A stretch of 64,000 nucleotides of DNA from Smallanthus sonchifolius (Eukaryota > Streptophyta > Magnoliopsida > Asterales > Asteraceae), in the NCBI GenBank assembly GCA_023525975.1, contig CM042032.1:19970001-20034000 (forward strand), written 5' to 3'. Positions 1 to 10,563 of the stretch are shown piece by piece (within the stretch, counting starts at the first letter, position 1; every line of letters begins with the position of its first letter). The notes beneath the pieces were generated by a model, which was not told the origin of the DNA, ran no database searches, and was given only the letters and a program-made list of their open reading frames with translations. The position numbers were made by a program, and so were the translations under genes.

Positions 1-1991
1 TCAAGACTCTCCTTTGTGACCATCAAATTCATCGTTTCATTGTGAATCCTCTCAACTAAGCAAACCAACACATTAATCGATCCTCCCTAAGGCTTCAGAA
101 GACACCATTTTGACCGGAGTTACAGTAGAAAGCACCGGAGACCACTCCGTCGTCGCCAGAACTCTCCTCTACTGTACACTATTGATTCGTCGTCGTTCTA
201 GGTAATTGAAACCGTATTTTCATTTGATTTAGTCTGTAGATCAAAAGCCCCATCTTGATTTGGGTTTTCAATATAGAAATCATCCCAAACCCGAACATAA
301 GTTTTATTCAAAAATAGTTTGATCGAATTCGATTCTAAACATGTTTTAAATACAATTAAACTACACAAACAGACTCGTAATAACCTTTTGGATGAAAGCC
401 CTATCAATTCCGACTCTATCAATATAAGAATCAATCAATTCGTTCCTGTTTTGACAGAGACACGGTTGCGCTAATCATCTAGCGCGGTCGTGCCTCGGGA
501 GACGCGGTCGTGTCGACTTACAGCACGGTCGTGCCTCCTGCTCAGACCAAATCATGCTTGTTGGCTAGACTTGATCTTACCCCCCCAGAAGCATAGACAC
601 GGTCGTGCCTGTCCAAGGCACGGTCGTGCCTAATGATTTGTTTAGCTATGCCCCTCTGTTGATCATCACGGTCGCGCCCTGGCTAGCGCGATCGCACCCG
701 TGGCCCGAGCACGGTCGTGCCCTGTCTAGGCGCGGTCGTGTGTGTTGACAGAATATTTATAATTTTTATTTCTTTTTACAAATAGTATTTCAGATTAATT
801 TTTAAAATAAAAATGATTGAAATTATAAAAAATCTGTATTATTGTTTATTTAGAAAAGATCAAATATTTAATCTTAAAATAAATGGAAATTATTTAAAGT
901 TCAACATTTAATTCATAAACTCTACTCTTAAATAATATTGTTATGTTTAAGTTACATTTTATAAATAAGTGAATAAGTTAATAATTATTTATTTGATTTA
1001 TAACTAAACAAAAAACATTTATTTAATTATACTAAATTACATATAATACCTACGTTATTTCCATAAACTATAATTATTTAATTTACTTAAGTAATTATCC
1101 CAAAATCAAACCTTATTTAAAATGTTCTAAAAATATTCATTTCGAATCTTCTATTTTACTTTCAAGTACCAAATCACTAACTCCATCCAATTCAACCATA
1201 GACTTAGACTTAGACTATTGTGCATTATTAATGCAATATATATTACACTTTAGGTTATCTTGTGCATCTCAAGGATCATTATACTATTTAGTATTTGTGC
1301 TAGCTACGCCTTCGAAACAAGTGAGTATACATAGCCCCTTTTTCTCTTTTACATTTTTGGGGTGAAACATGAGCACTACTCAAATTACTGTTTACATTTA
1401 CACCAACAACACAAGTACAAATCCTATTTATATTCATGTGTGCAATTTGAGCTTAATGCCCGAGTGCTATGTGTGCTAACTTTTGTGAACACTTATGTGC
1501 AATCATTAACTATTCAAGCCGACGGTTTTCAATGATAGATCTATTGAGTCTGACAAACCCACCCAAGTGGAGGTGATTGATACCGACAACACAATTTGCA
1601 TACTAGTTACTAAGGTTTGATTGTACTTGGTTACACAATAGCGGCTCCCCATAAATGTCTTATTTATCATGTTATGTAAAGGATTTGGTTTACAAACTAT
1701 ATGCTATCTATGTACAAACTTGTGTTATACTCACCAACTTTTTAGTTGACCTTATTTTATTCATGTTTCAGGTGCTTTCATTTGAGTTTGATCAAGACAT
1801 GCTACACATAGGCTTTGGACCTAGTTAATATTAAATCAATGACAAATTGTATTTCATTATGTACTTTGAACTTGTTTCGTGTTTGTTTGAATGGGAATGG
1901 ATTTAATATATTACAATCTAGTCAACCTTGGGCTCATGAACAGTCTTACATGTCCCGCCCCGATGATTCCGCCATCGGTCGGGGTGTGACA
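1..1991 (+). repeat. Gyp-1 5' LTR (partial)
   Basis: It aligns with 6259-8248 with about 19 substitutions and one 1-bp indel. It ends in GGGGTGTGACA and is followed at once by the primer site. About 500 bp of its left end are missing from the window. AT-rich sequence from 750 to 1300 follows a GC-rich hairpin cluster. Short open frames inside it are chance. Confidence 0.93.
461..751 (+). repeat. GC-rich hairpin cluster in Gyp-1 5' LTR
   Basis: About ten copies of a 12-14-base near-palindrome, consensus GGCACGGTCGTGCC with variants ending CGCGCC, lie irregularly spaced in AT-rich LTR. The arms GCACG and CGTGC are separated by 2 bases. The matching cluster in the 3' LTR is at 6717-7001, and a second cluster of four copies lies at 6039-6114. 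The motif is CpG-rich in a sequence that is otherwise CpG-poor. Function unknown. Confidence 0.85.
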
Positions 1992-1994
1992 GAT

Positions 1995-2007
1995 TGGTAT
2001 CAGAGCC
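1995..2007 (+). other. Gyp-1 primer-binding site (tRNA-Met)
   Basis: TGGTATCAGAGCC lies 3 bases after the 5' LTR end. It is complementary to the 3' end of plant initiator tRNA-Met, the usual minus-strand primer for many plant LTR elements. Confidence 0.92.
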
Positions 2008-2895
2008 TTGGTTATAGGGAACTAGGTTATTAGACACTCTTGACCTAGACTATAACTTTAGGACACCCATACAATGCCATGCTACTACATGTTACATTTT
2101 TCAATTCCTGTGTGATTATTTTTACATGATATCATAAGTATTTACACCATTTGATATAATACATGATGACTTATGTGTCACACTACTTGATAACTCCCAT
2201 GCTTACACTCATTACTACCTACATGCTATATGATTATTTCCTATGTGAATATCTTTATATGTTATACTATATGATTACATCACATGACACAACACTCAAT
2301 AGTTCATGTGTCACATTTCCTTTCAACTTTTCCTCCTATTCATAGCTACCTACTTAAATTATTTAAACACTATCCTAAGTTTAACACACACACATACACA
2401 CCAAGTTATTCATTCGCATTTAGACTCCCATACATGATACCATCACCTTCATGAACAAAGACTTCAATTATTGGGCCTAATGTCCACCAATAATAAACCA
2501 AGAAGCCCATCTATCCTACAAGAAGAAGAAGCCCACTAAAATGCATAAATCTTACTTTGGGCCTCAAAGCCCAGTTCACAACAATTCTCATCTTAACCAT
2601 GAGCCCAACAATAATATTATTAATACATGATGGCTGGAAGAGTGTGTAAACCCATGAGGAATTCTGGCTAAGGAAAGATAGGGTAAATAAGTGTGTCTTA
2701 GTGACCCACCCCTCTTTCCTGGGAATTCTCCTTAGGGATACATTACTTATAGGTCAAGTGTATTTCTAAAATATAATCGTGAAGGTTCGGCGTTATGACT
2801 AGTCAAACTCTAAAACCCATAATAACTTCTATATTTGACACTTCATATTTCATAATCACTTACAACTTTTTTTTTTCATTGTTTTTCTGCTAGAC
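2008..2895 (+). other. Gyp-1 leader, no gene seen
   Basis: AT-rich untranslated leader with only short chance frames. It ends in a long T/C-rich tract (2868-2893) closing with TTTTTCTGCTAG, two bases before the ATG of the ORF. This has the form of a 3' splice acceptor, so part of the leader may be an intron. No donor is singled out by sequence alone. Confidence 0.5.
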
Positions 2896-3492
2896 ATGGA
2901 CTCCTACCCTCCTCCCTCCCCAGTTTACCGTCCTGGATCAGAATCTGATTGGGAAGAAGACACTGAGACACCCGTCTATCGATCACCAACACCCCCAAAT
3001 GCTAGGCCAAGGTTTGAGGTAAGGGCGGACTGGATTAGGAACACCGGTCCGAGACTTCGAACACCCGGATCACCCGTACCCATAAACCCGTATCATACAC
3101 CTCACCCCCATAATCAATTACCACCCCCACTAAGAGACCCATACCTAATGCCCGACCCATACCATCCTAACCCTTGGGTAAGACAAACCATGGCACCCAC
3201 TGGTGTTATGGGGATTCCAACCCATGACCTCCATCAATATGTAAGAACCTCATAATTTGAGAGGCAAAGGTTAGAGCAGGGGATAATACACGATTTACAA
3301 AGACAAAGAATTGATAGTCCAGCAAACCAATTAGGGTACCAAAAGGAGTTGATCTCCATCCTCGAAAAGGAAGTTCAAGAGCATCGCACGGAGACCGCCA
3401 GGGCTGAAGCCAGATCTACTACCAGAGTGACCATAGCGGTGTTCATCTTGGCGATTATTTTCTTCCTAGTGGAAAGCTACCTGAGACGTTAG
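2896..3492 (+). pseudogene. Proline-rich protein with coiled coil and C-terminal membrane anchor, one stop codon
   Basis: The ATG at 2896 opens a frame of 119 codons, stops at TAA 3253-3255, and continues in the same frame for 78 more codons to TAG 3490-3492. Read as one unit it has about 198 codons. Residues 1-115 are rich in Pro, Tyr and acidic residues (MDSYPPPSPVYRPGSESDWE at the start). About 120-175 is a charged, probably coiled-coil stretch with ERQRLEQ and LEKEVQEHRTETARAEAR. The end holds a hydrophobic run VTIAVFILAIIFFLV followed by ESYLRR, as in a tail-anchored membrane protein. It has no zinc knuckle, DTG/DSG, DDE or YXDD motif. It is the only ORF of the element. It could be an envelope-like or movement-type protein, or an upstream ORF of a gypsy parent. 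I do not recognise the family. The stop may be a recent lesion or a readthrough site. Confidence 0.6.
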
Positions 3493-5748
3493 AAGAAGCT
3501 TCTACTGATTTCCTTTAAATTTTCAATTTGAAAACCATTACCCTATGTTTTGAATAATGTTTAACATTTCAGTATTCAGTCAATTCCATATATTTCAACT
3601 CTACAGTTATTTTTCATTGATTTGACCCGTGGAACGTAAATTACACCTGTTATATTTTCATCAAACCTTCTCAAATATTACTTCTTTCATTTAACATGAT
3701 TTAGTACATTACCAACAATCTCTTTCATTAAATAAATCATCCTATTTTTTTTATTTAAACAAAACCTCGTTATCTTGTTTAAATAAAATGTTTAACGAAA
3801 TTTTAGATAATACCAAAAACATAAATTTTCCATAAAACTTTTTACCTAATAGGAAAGGTTAATGCAACCATTTTTATAAAAATATTAATTTCTTTCTACT
3901 GATAAATAATTTTGATTTTTCTTCATTCAAGTAAATATTTCTAAAGTTGGCTAAATTAATATACTACAACTTATTTAGCCAATAGTTGAAAATTTAAGTT
4001 AAAAAAATATTTTCTCATAAATTGCATATTCATTTAAAATATGCGATTCAATGATCTCACTACTTTATATGTCCACAACCAAAAACAAATTCTCACATTA
4101 TATGTTCAAACAAGGACCCGTATTTGTAAACACAATTCCCGAATATTTTCAAAATCTCCTCGTTACCTTTCACTTGGCACTTCAAGAGACGATCCATATC
4201 GCGTAAACGTTAACCTTTTCCCACCAACATCAATGAGATTTGAGAACTTGAACCTAACTACCACATGATACAAGAACGCCAAACAACACGTTTGTTCGCA
4301 GCACTCGATCACATGCAAAACTCGTTAGTACACATCGCACACAAAGTTCAATACTCACGTATACACGCTTTCAATATATCCAACGTAACCACATGATACA
4401 TGAAACTCAAAGAACCTCAATATACCCAATGCTACACAAATTGCAAAATACATGAAACTAGTTTGCCTACAAATTACAACTTGCTCGATTGATCACGTAA
4501 CACACGAAACATGTTTATTTGCAATACATATGCTATTGGATTGAGCACATGACACACGAAACCTAGATTGTTTGCAATATACGTGACGCATAAGAATTGC
4601 TTCATTGATACATAATTCTAGATTGACCACACTGTACATGAAACTCATTTGATTACAAAGTACTTTATACTAAACGGTGTACACTATACAAGATACATGA
4701 TGCAACACTATACATGAGATCCATTTCCTTCGATACACATAATACTATGTTGTTTACATTACACGTTATAGCTTATCGATTACAAAATACAAGACACTAA
4801 ATTGTTTACTCTATATATATGAGTCTTATTTGATTACGAACTACGTAACACTAGATCATACATGAGGCTTGTGTGCTTACTATATACTCGAAACAAAATT
4901 TGCTTACAATTATTACAATGGATCGATTTCATTATACCCAAGACATGGTCATGTTCTTTGTTCACCAAAGTTGAAGACCATGATACATTGAGACGCCTCG
5001 GGGTTTGACGTATTCTAGTTCAAACACGAGCAAGCTAAGAAACTTTAAGTGTTACTACTTTACTACTCTTTGGTTGCAAACTTATCTGATTTGATGCATA
5101 ATTAATTGTTAGCGACTTTTATGTGTAAACAATAGACGTGATAATAGTGAAATTGTGCCCTTACCTGCACACAATGGAATGATCTATACGGACCATACGA
5201 TGATTTGAATAATTACGGGTGCACACGGAATTATAAAAAATCAGCGCATGGAAACTATAGTGAAATTTTGTAGTGTGTTGTGACCTAAAACTTGTCATGA
5301 TATGTAACAACGAAACTGAAGTAATATGACAAGGGCATGGTGGATACGCCGATGGTACTTCCTATATATAAGTGTCCTATCATATTATCAAAAGTAGCGT
5401 TGTTCGTTTTACGTGAAGTTTTGACCTAGACCCACGTTTGGAAAATCTCTCACCCACTAACAATTTTGAGCACATTAGTCTACATCTTACACAAACTGAA
5501 AATTTAAAATCCCATCAAATTCATCCCAAGTAACGCATCTCACGTTTGGAATTCAAATTGCTATTCGGCAACCTTCTCCCTAAATCCAGTTCAAAAATTA
5601 AATTTACAGTCATCATTCGTATTCAACCTCGATGATCAGGCCCAAGGCCTTGTCTATCAATCAAAACTCACCGAGAACCCAAAACTCCCTCCTCTTTCTT
5701 GATTTAGTAGTCTTCATCAGTTAAATTTCGGGACGAAATTCCCTTAAC
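3493..5748 (+). other. Gyp-1 non-coding internal region
   Basis: 2.26 kb in which I find no coding signal in any frame beyond short chance frames, and no remnant of gag or pol. The first 550 bases are AT-rich. 4290-4920 is a degenerate repeat. The rest is unique. This is the pattern of a large retrotransposon derivative (LARD). Confidence 0.6.
4290..4920 (+). repeat. Degenerate tandem repeat in Gyp-1
   Basis: Recurrent imperfect units of roughly 60-75 bases share an ACAYGAAAC element, a TTTGCAATAC or GATTACAAAKTAC element and an RTACACAT element. Examples are at about 4395, 4450, 4505, 4555, 4635, 4700 and 4860. Spacing is irregular and identity low, so this looks like an old array. Judged by eye. 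Confidence 0.4.
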
Positions 5749-5758
5749 ATGGGGAGAC
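5749..5758 (+). other. Gyp-1 polypurine tract
   Basis: The run ATGGGGAGAC directly precedes the 3' LTR start TGTAACATT. This is the expected place for the plus-strand primer. Confidence 0.8.
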
Positions 5759-8248
5759 TGTAACATTCCGTATTTTTCCGACCCTATTTTAATTTATTTA
5801 AGTTAATAAAATAGCAATACAACATTTAACTCTATATTTACTCAAACCTACACCTCATTACTCATTAGCCGATCTTATTCAATTCAAAAATTTAGAACTT
5901 ATAATCATGTAGTAATACCTTCTTGAGTTAATCCAGTTAATAATCCCGTTAAGTGTTCCGTTAAATCCTAACCAAGCTAATTCTGTCAAAGCTGAAGTTG
6001 CAGGGGCTGATTTTGTAAATAACCAGAAACCCTAGTAGGCACGGTCGCGCCATGTTTTGGCACGGTCGCGCCTCGTCTGGCACGGTCGCGCCTATTATTG
6101 GCACGGTCGCGCCTCGCATCAGTTGAAACGTAAAAACAGCCTTTAATCGCTGGACCGTTCGGTTTCGTAACCATTTCTCACATTAACAAACAATTAGGAG
6201 TTTAAATCATTTTCAATATAGCAAATGAACCCGTTTTGATCGATCCTTTTCCAAAGTATCAAGACTCTCCTTTGTGACCATCAAATTCATCGTTTCATTG
6301 TGAATCCTCTCAACTAAGCAAACCAACACATTAATCGATCCTCCCTAAGGCTTCAGAAGACACCATTTTGACCGGAGTTACAGTAGAAAGCACCGGAGAC
6401 CACTCCGTCGTCGCCAGAACTCTCCTCTAGTGTACACTATTGATTCGTCGTCGTTCTAGGTAATTGAAACCGTATTTTCATTTGATTTAGTCTGTAGATC
6501 AAAAGCCCCATCTTGATTTGGGTTTTCAATATAGAAATCATCCCAAACCCGAACCTAAGTTTTATTCAAAAATAGTTTGATCGAATTCGATTCTGAACAT
6601 GTTTTAAATACAATTAAACTACACAAACAGACTCGTAATAACCTTTTGGATGAAAGCCCTATCAATTCCGACTCTATCAATATAAGAATCAATCAATTCG
6701 TTCCTGTTTTGACAGAGACACGGTCGCGCTAATCATCTAGCGCGGTCATGCCTCGGGAGACGCGGTCGTGTCGACTTACAGCACGGTCGTGCCTCCTGCT
6801 CAGACCAAATCATGCTTGTTGGCTAGACTTGATCTTACCCCCCCAGAAGAATAGACACGGTCGTGCCTGTCCAAGGCACGGTCGTGCCTAATGATTTGTT
6901 TAGCTATGCCCCTCTGTTGATCATCACGGTCGCGCCCTGGCTAGCGCGATCGCTCCCGTGGCCCGAGCACGGTCGTGCCCTGTCTAGGCGCGGTCGTGTG
7001 TGTTGACAGAATATTTATAATTTTTATTTCTTTTTACAAATAGTATTTCAGATTAATTTTTAAAATAAAAATGATTGAAATTATAAAAAATCTGTATTAT
7101 TGTTTATTTAGAAAAGATCAAATATTTAATCTTAAAATAAATGGAAATTATTTAAAGTTCAACATTTAATTCATAAACTCTACTCTTAAATAATATTGTT
7201 ATGTTTAAATTACATTTTATAAATAAATGAATAAGTTAATAATTATTTATTTGATTTATAACTAAACAAAAAACATTTATTTAATTATACTAAATTACAT
7301 ATAATACCTACGTTATTTCCATAAACTATAATTATTTAATTTACTTAAGTAATTCTCCCAAAATCAAACCTTATTTAAAATGTTCTAAAAATATTCATTT
7401 CGAATCTTCTATTTTACTTTCAAGTACCAAATCACTAACTCCATCCAATTCAACCATAGACTTAGACTTAGACTATTGTGCATTATTAATGCAATATATA
7501 TTACACTTTAGGTTATCTTGTGCATCTCAAGGATCATTATACTATTTAGTATTTGTGCTAGCTACGCCTTCGAAACAAGTGAGTATACATAGACCCTTTT
7601 TCTCTTTTACATTTTTGGGGTGAAACATGAGCACTACTCAAATTACTGTTTACATTTACACCAACAACACAAGTACAAATCCTATTTACATTCATGTGTG
7701 CAATTTGAGCTTTATGCCCGAGTGCTATGTGTGCTAACTTTTGTGAACACTTATGTGCAATCATTAACTATTCAAGCCGACGGTTTTCAATGATAGATCT
7801 ATTGAGTCTGACAAACCCACCCAAGTGGAGGTGATTGATACCGACAACACAATTTGCATACTAGTTACTAAGGTTTGATTGTACTTGGTTACACAATAGC
7901 GGCTCCCCATAAATGCCTTATTTATCATGTTATGTAAGGATTTGGTTTACAAACTATATGCTATCTATGTACAAACTTGTGTTATACTCACCAACTTTTT
8001 AGTTGACCTTATTTTATTCATGTTTCAGGTGCTTTCATTTGAGTTTGATTAAGACATGCTACACATAGGCTTTGGACCTAGTTAATATTAAATCAAAGAC
8101 AAATTGTATTTCATTATGTACTTTGAACTTGTTTCGTGTTTGTTTGAATGGGAATGGATTTAATATATTACAATCTAGTCAACCTTGTGCTCATGAACAG
8201 TCTTATATGTCCCGCCCCGATGATTCCGCCATCGGTCGGGGTGTGACA
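5759..8248 (+). repeat. Gyp-1 3' LTR, 2490 bp
   Basis: Complete LTR running from TGTAACATTCC to GGGGTGTGACA. It carries two hairpin clusters, 6039-6114 (four copies of GGCACGGTCGCGCC) and 6717-7001. An LTR of 2.5 kb is long for plant Ty3 elements and makes up most of this element. Flanking base 8249 is in the RT-coding sequence of Gyp-2. Confidence 0.93.
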
Positions 8249-9673
8249 CTTGGTGCAAGTCTATAAGGTACCCTGGCAATATGTGCTGCACCGGGTGTTA
8301 GATCGGTTTGGAATTTGACATGTCGATGGGGTGGAAGACCGGCTAAGTCTTCAGGAAAAACTTCTTGGAAGTCGTGAACAATAGTGATATCTGCAAGTTT
8401 CTTCTCCTTGGAAGGTTTGTCAGCGACAAGGGATAGTATCGCGGTATGACCCTTGCGTAGACATTTATGCGCCTTCATATAAGATATGATGCCCACGACG
8501 GCACCACTCTTCTCGCCTTTTACAGAAAGGATCTCTCCACTAGATAGGGAATGCGAACAATCTTATCTTTACAGATGATCTCAGTTTGGTTTTTAGATAA
8601 CCAATCCATGTCAACGATTATGTCAAAGCTGCCAAGTGTAACTGGCATGAGATCGCTGTCGAGTTTGTGACCAGATAATCCTAACATACATCACTCGAGG
8701 ATATGAGTTGCCTCGATTAACTTACCGTCAGCTATTTCTATGGAATATTTGTGCTCTAACAGGGTTGTGGTCATATCTATCTATTTACTAAAGTTCTCAG
8801 AAATAAAACTCCTATCGGCACCAGTATCAAATAGTACAGAAGCAAAATGATCATTTAAAGGAAACATACCAGTAACAACGTTGTGGTCCTTTCGAGCTTC
8901 TCCTGAGCCGATCACGAAGGCCCGACCCTTCGCACCATTTACATTATTATTCCTATTACCACCCTGATGGTTATTGCCATTACCGTTCCCATTGCCAGCT
9001 TTCTTCAGCTGAGGGCAATCCCGTTTGAAGTGCCCCTATTTACCACACTCAAAACATCCCTTGGGGGTGTCACAAGTTGGTGCCTGTTTAGTCTGCATAT
9101 CTCCTCTACAATCCTTGGCCGAATGGCCCATTTTTCCGCACCGTTGACAACGGTACCTGTCACAAGCTCCGGTGTCGTGAAAATTACATTTGTTGCACTT
9201 TGGGTACTTACCAACAAAGGTACCCTACTTTTTCTGAGCAGAGTTTGACTATGAAGTATTCTTGGTATGCTCGAACTTTTGATGTTGCTGCTGTGCGGGT
9301 GGATTAAACTAAGAAAATTTGAAGTGCGGACTGTCAAATTTACGCTTGTTATCAACCACTTTAGAAGTTGACTTCCTCGTAGGTAGTGTACATTGGGCAA
9401 CTGCTTGATCGGTCAATCTGTGGGCTCGCCGAATAGTTTGTTGGACAGTGGTGGAGTTGGACGATGTCACCATACTTTGAATTTGAGGGACTAGGCCCCT
9501 TATGTACATCTCGATCTGCTTATATGCTGGGGTCACAATTTATGGGACAAAGTTGCCAGCTCATGGGAGCGGGTAGTGTAAGCTTCAATTTTGGACCTCC
9601 CCATTTTTAGGTTCCAGAGTTCGGCCTCAAGCTTCTGCACCTCATCGTGAGGGCAGTACTCTTCCTTCAGCAT
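8249..9673 (-). pseudogene. gag-pol: Gyp-2 gag C-terminus, protease and start of RT (decayed)
   Basis: Reading on the minus strand from 9673 the order is gag capsid end (EEYCPHDEVQKLEAELWNLK), two CCHC-type knuckles around 9190-9020 (CQRCGKMGHSAKDC, then CFECGK-stop-GHFKRDC), retropepsin around 8840-8800 with the active-site motif LFDTGADRSFIS, and the linker and RT entry EVFPEDLAGLPPHRHVKF with PYRLAPS at 8250-8450. These are Ty3/gypsy (Tekay/Del-like) signatures. The frame has several stops (for example in the second knuckle) and frameshifts, so it is dead. The first residues join to 22516 across Cop-A. The last codons before 8249 were cut by Gyp-1. RT catalytic sequence, RNase H, integrase and 3' LTR lie left of the window. 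Confidence 0.88.
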
Positions 9674-9718
9674 TGTAGAACCAAAGACTGATTGCTACCA
9701 AATTATTCTAAGTAAAAA

Positions 9719-9898
9719 TGCTGCTGATAGGCTTATCAGCAGCATTCAACACTTGTTGCTGCTGATAGGTTTATCAGCAGCATTCAACACTTGTTGCTGC
9801 TGATAGGCTTATCAGCAGCATTCTGCACAAGTTGCTGCTGATAGGTTTATCAGCAGCGGTCATCCATGTTTGCTGCTGATAGGCTTACCAGCAGCAAC
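9719..9898 (+). repeat. Tandem hairpin array in Cop-A LTR (A-type palindrome)
   Basis: Five units of about 38 bp. Each has an 11-bp inverted repeat, arms TGCTGCTGATA and TATCAGCAGCA with a 4-base centre (GGCT or GGTT), then a spacer such as TTCAACACTTGT. The matching array in the 3' LTR is at 21785-21962. Cop-D LTRs have one clear unit, which explains most of the 776 versus 556 bp length difference. Each centre carries paired GATA/TATC cores. Confidence 0.93.
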
Positions 9899-10208
9899 CT
9901 TCACTATTTGCAGCTGATAGCCTTATTCACTGAAGACCAAACGTTGCAGCTGACTATCCAGGCCAAGCGTCTCTGACACCTTTCTGCAAAAGCAACTGAC
10001 AGACTCAAAGCAGAAGGAACCGCTATGGTCAACCAATGACGGACAACAATACACTTCTCCAAGCATGCAAACAATCATGAATAAAGAAAACGTTTCAGTA
10101 AAGTTAACTAGATTAGCCTTTACATGTAATGTAAATTAATAAACAAGATCAACGGCTTGTGTTCGATCTGATCCTTAGAATCAAGGGTCTGTCTTGATTC
10201 TAAGTTAC

Positions 10209-10216
10209 TATAAATA
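10209..10216 (+). promoter_or_regulatory. Probable TATA box of Cop-A 5' LTR
   Basis: TATAAATA lies 240 bases before the LTR end, downstream of the hairpin array, at the usual U3/R position. The 3' LTR has the same box near 22275. The transcription start is not visible from sequence. Confidence 0.6.
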
Positions 10217-10451
10217 CTGAGTTGCCACTTCATTGTAAGTGTGACTTGAGTGTGTCTTGATAGTGCTAGTAGTGCTTGTCATACTTATTCATTGAGTTTC
10301 TCACTTGTAATCTTTGCATTCACAAAAGCTTAATACAACAGTGTTTATCAGTATTCTTTGTGTTTACTTGATTATAAATTGTGTAGTTGATTTTGTTTCC
10401 GCCAACCTCAACTAAGAACAGAACCATCTTGTATTCTCACGATCCTACAAG

Positions 10452-10463
10452 TGGTATCAGAGC
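10452..10463 (+). other. Cop-A primer-binding site (tRNA-Met)
   Basis: TGGTATCAGAGC begins 3 bases after the LTR end. Confidence 0.93.
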
Positions 10464-10563
10464 TTTGGCTCAGATTAAACAAACTAACTTTTGTTTAATC
10501 ATCTCTGGTTCTATTCTAAACTATCTCTTTGAACAAGTCAACCAAAATCAAAACAAAAAAAAA

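Larger units (their letters stand above)
1..8248 (+). mobile_element. Gyp-1: non-autonomous Ty3-like LTR retrotransposon, 5' end outside window
   Basis: Two near-identical LTR copies (1-1991 and 5759-8248) flank a 3.77-kb internal region that has a tRNA-Met primer site and a purine tract but no gag, protease, integrase or RT. The string TTTCGGGACGAAATT just before the purine tract and the LTR start TGTAACATTCC are typical of Ty3/gypsy (Tekay/Del-like) elements, so I place it there by inference. Over the shared 1.99 kb the LTRs differ at about 19 sites by eye (about 1%), which means a fairly recent insertion. It landed in the RT start of Gyp-2, whose reading frame resumes at 8249. The target duplication cannot be checked because the left end is outside the window. 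The single ORF (2896-3492) is not a retroviral-type protein. Confidence 0.85.
9674..10449 (+). repeat. Cop-A 5' LTR, 776 bp
   Basis: Starts TGTAGAACC, ends GATCCTACA. U3 holds five tandem 38-bp hairpin units (9719-9898). The TATA box is at 10209. The primer site begins 3 bases after the end. Confidence 0.95.

Noticed and set aside
198..434. Open frames inside LTRs (198-434, 1815-2033, 7558-7764, 8072-8266)
   Set aside because: They lie wholly or mostly in LTR sequence, differ between LTR copies, and resemble no protein.
9005..9400. Minus-strand frame at 9005-9400 as a gene
   Set aside because: It is an alternative frame over the Gyp-2 zinc-knuckle region; the meaningful reading is the CCHC frame.
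9719..9898. Regularly spaced repeats resembling a CRISPR array
   Set aside because: Repeats and spacers are both similar between units, the array is inside an LTR and occurs in both LTRs, and the genome is a plant.
10452..10463. tRNA gene suggested by TGGTATCAGAGC
   Set aside because: Only the 12-base primer site is present; no cloverleaf can be formed around it.
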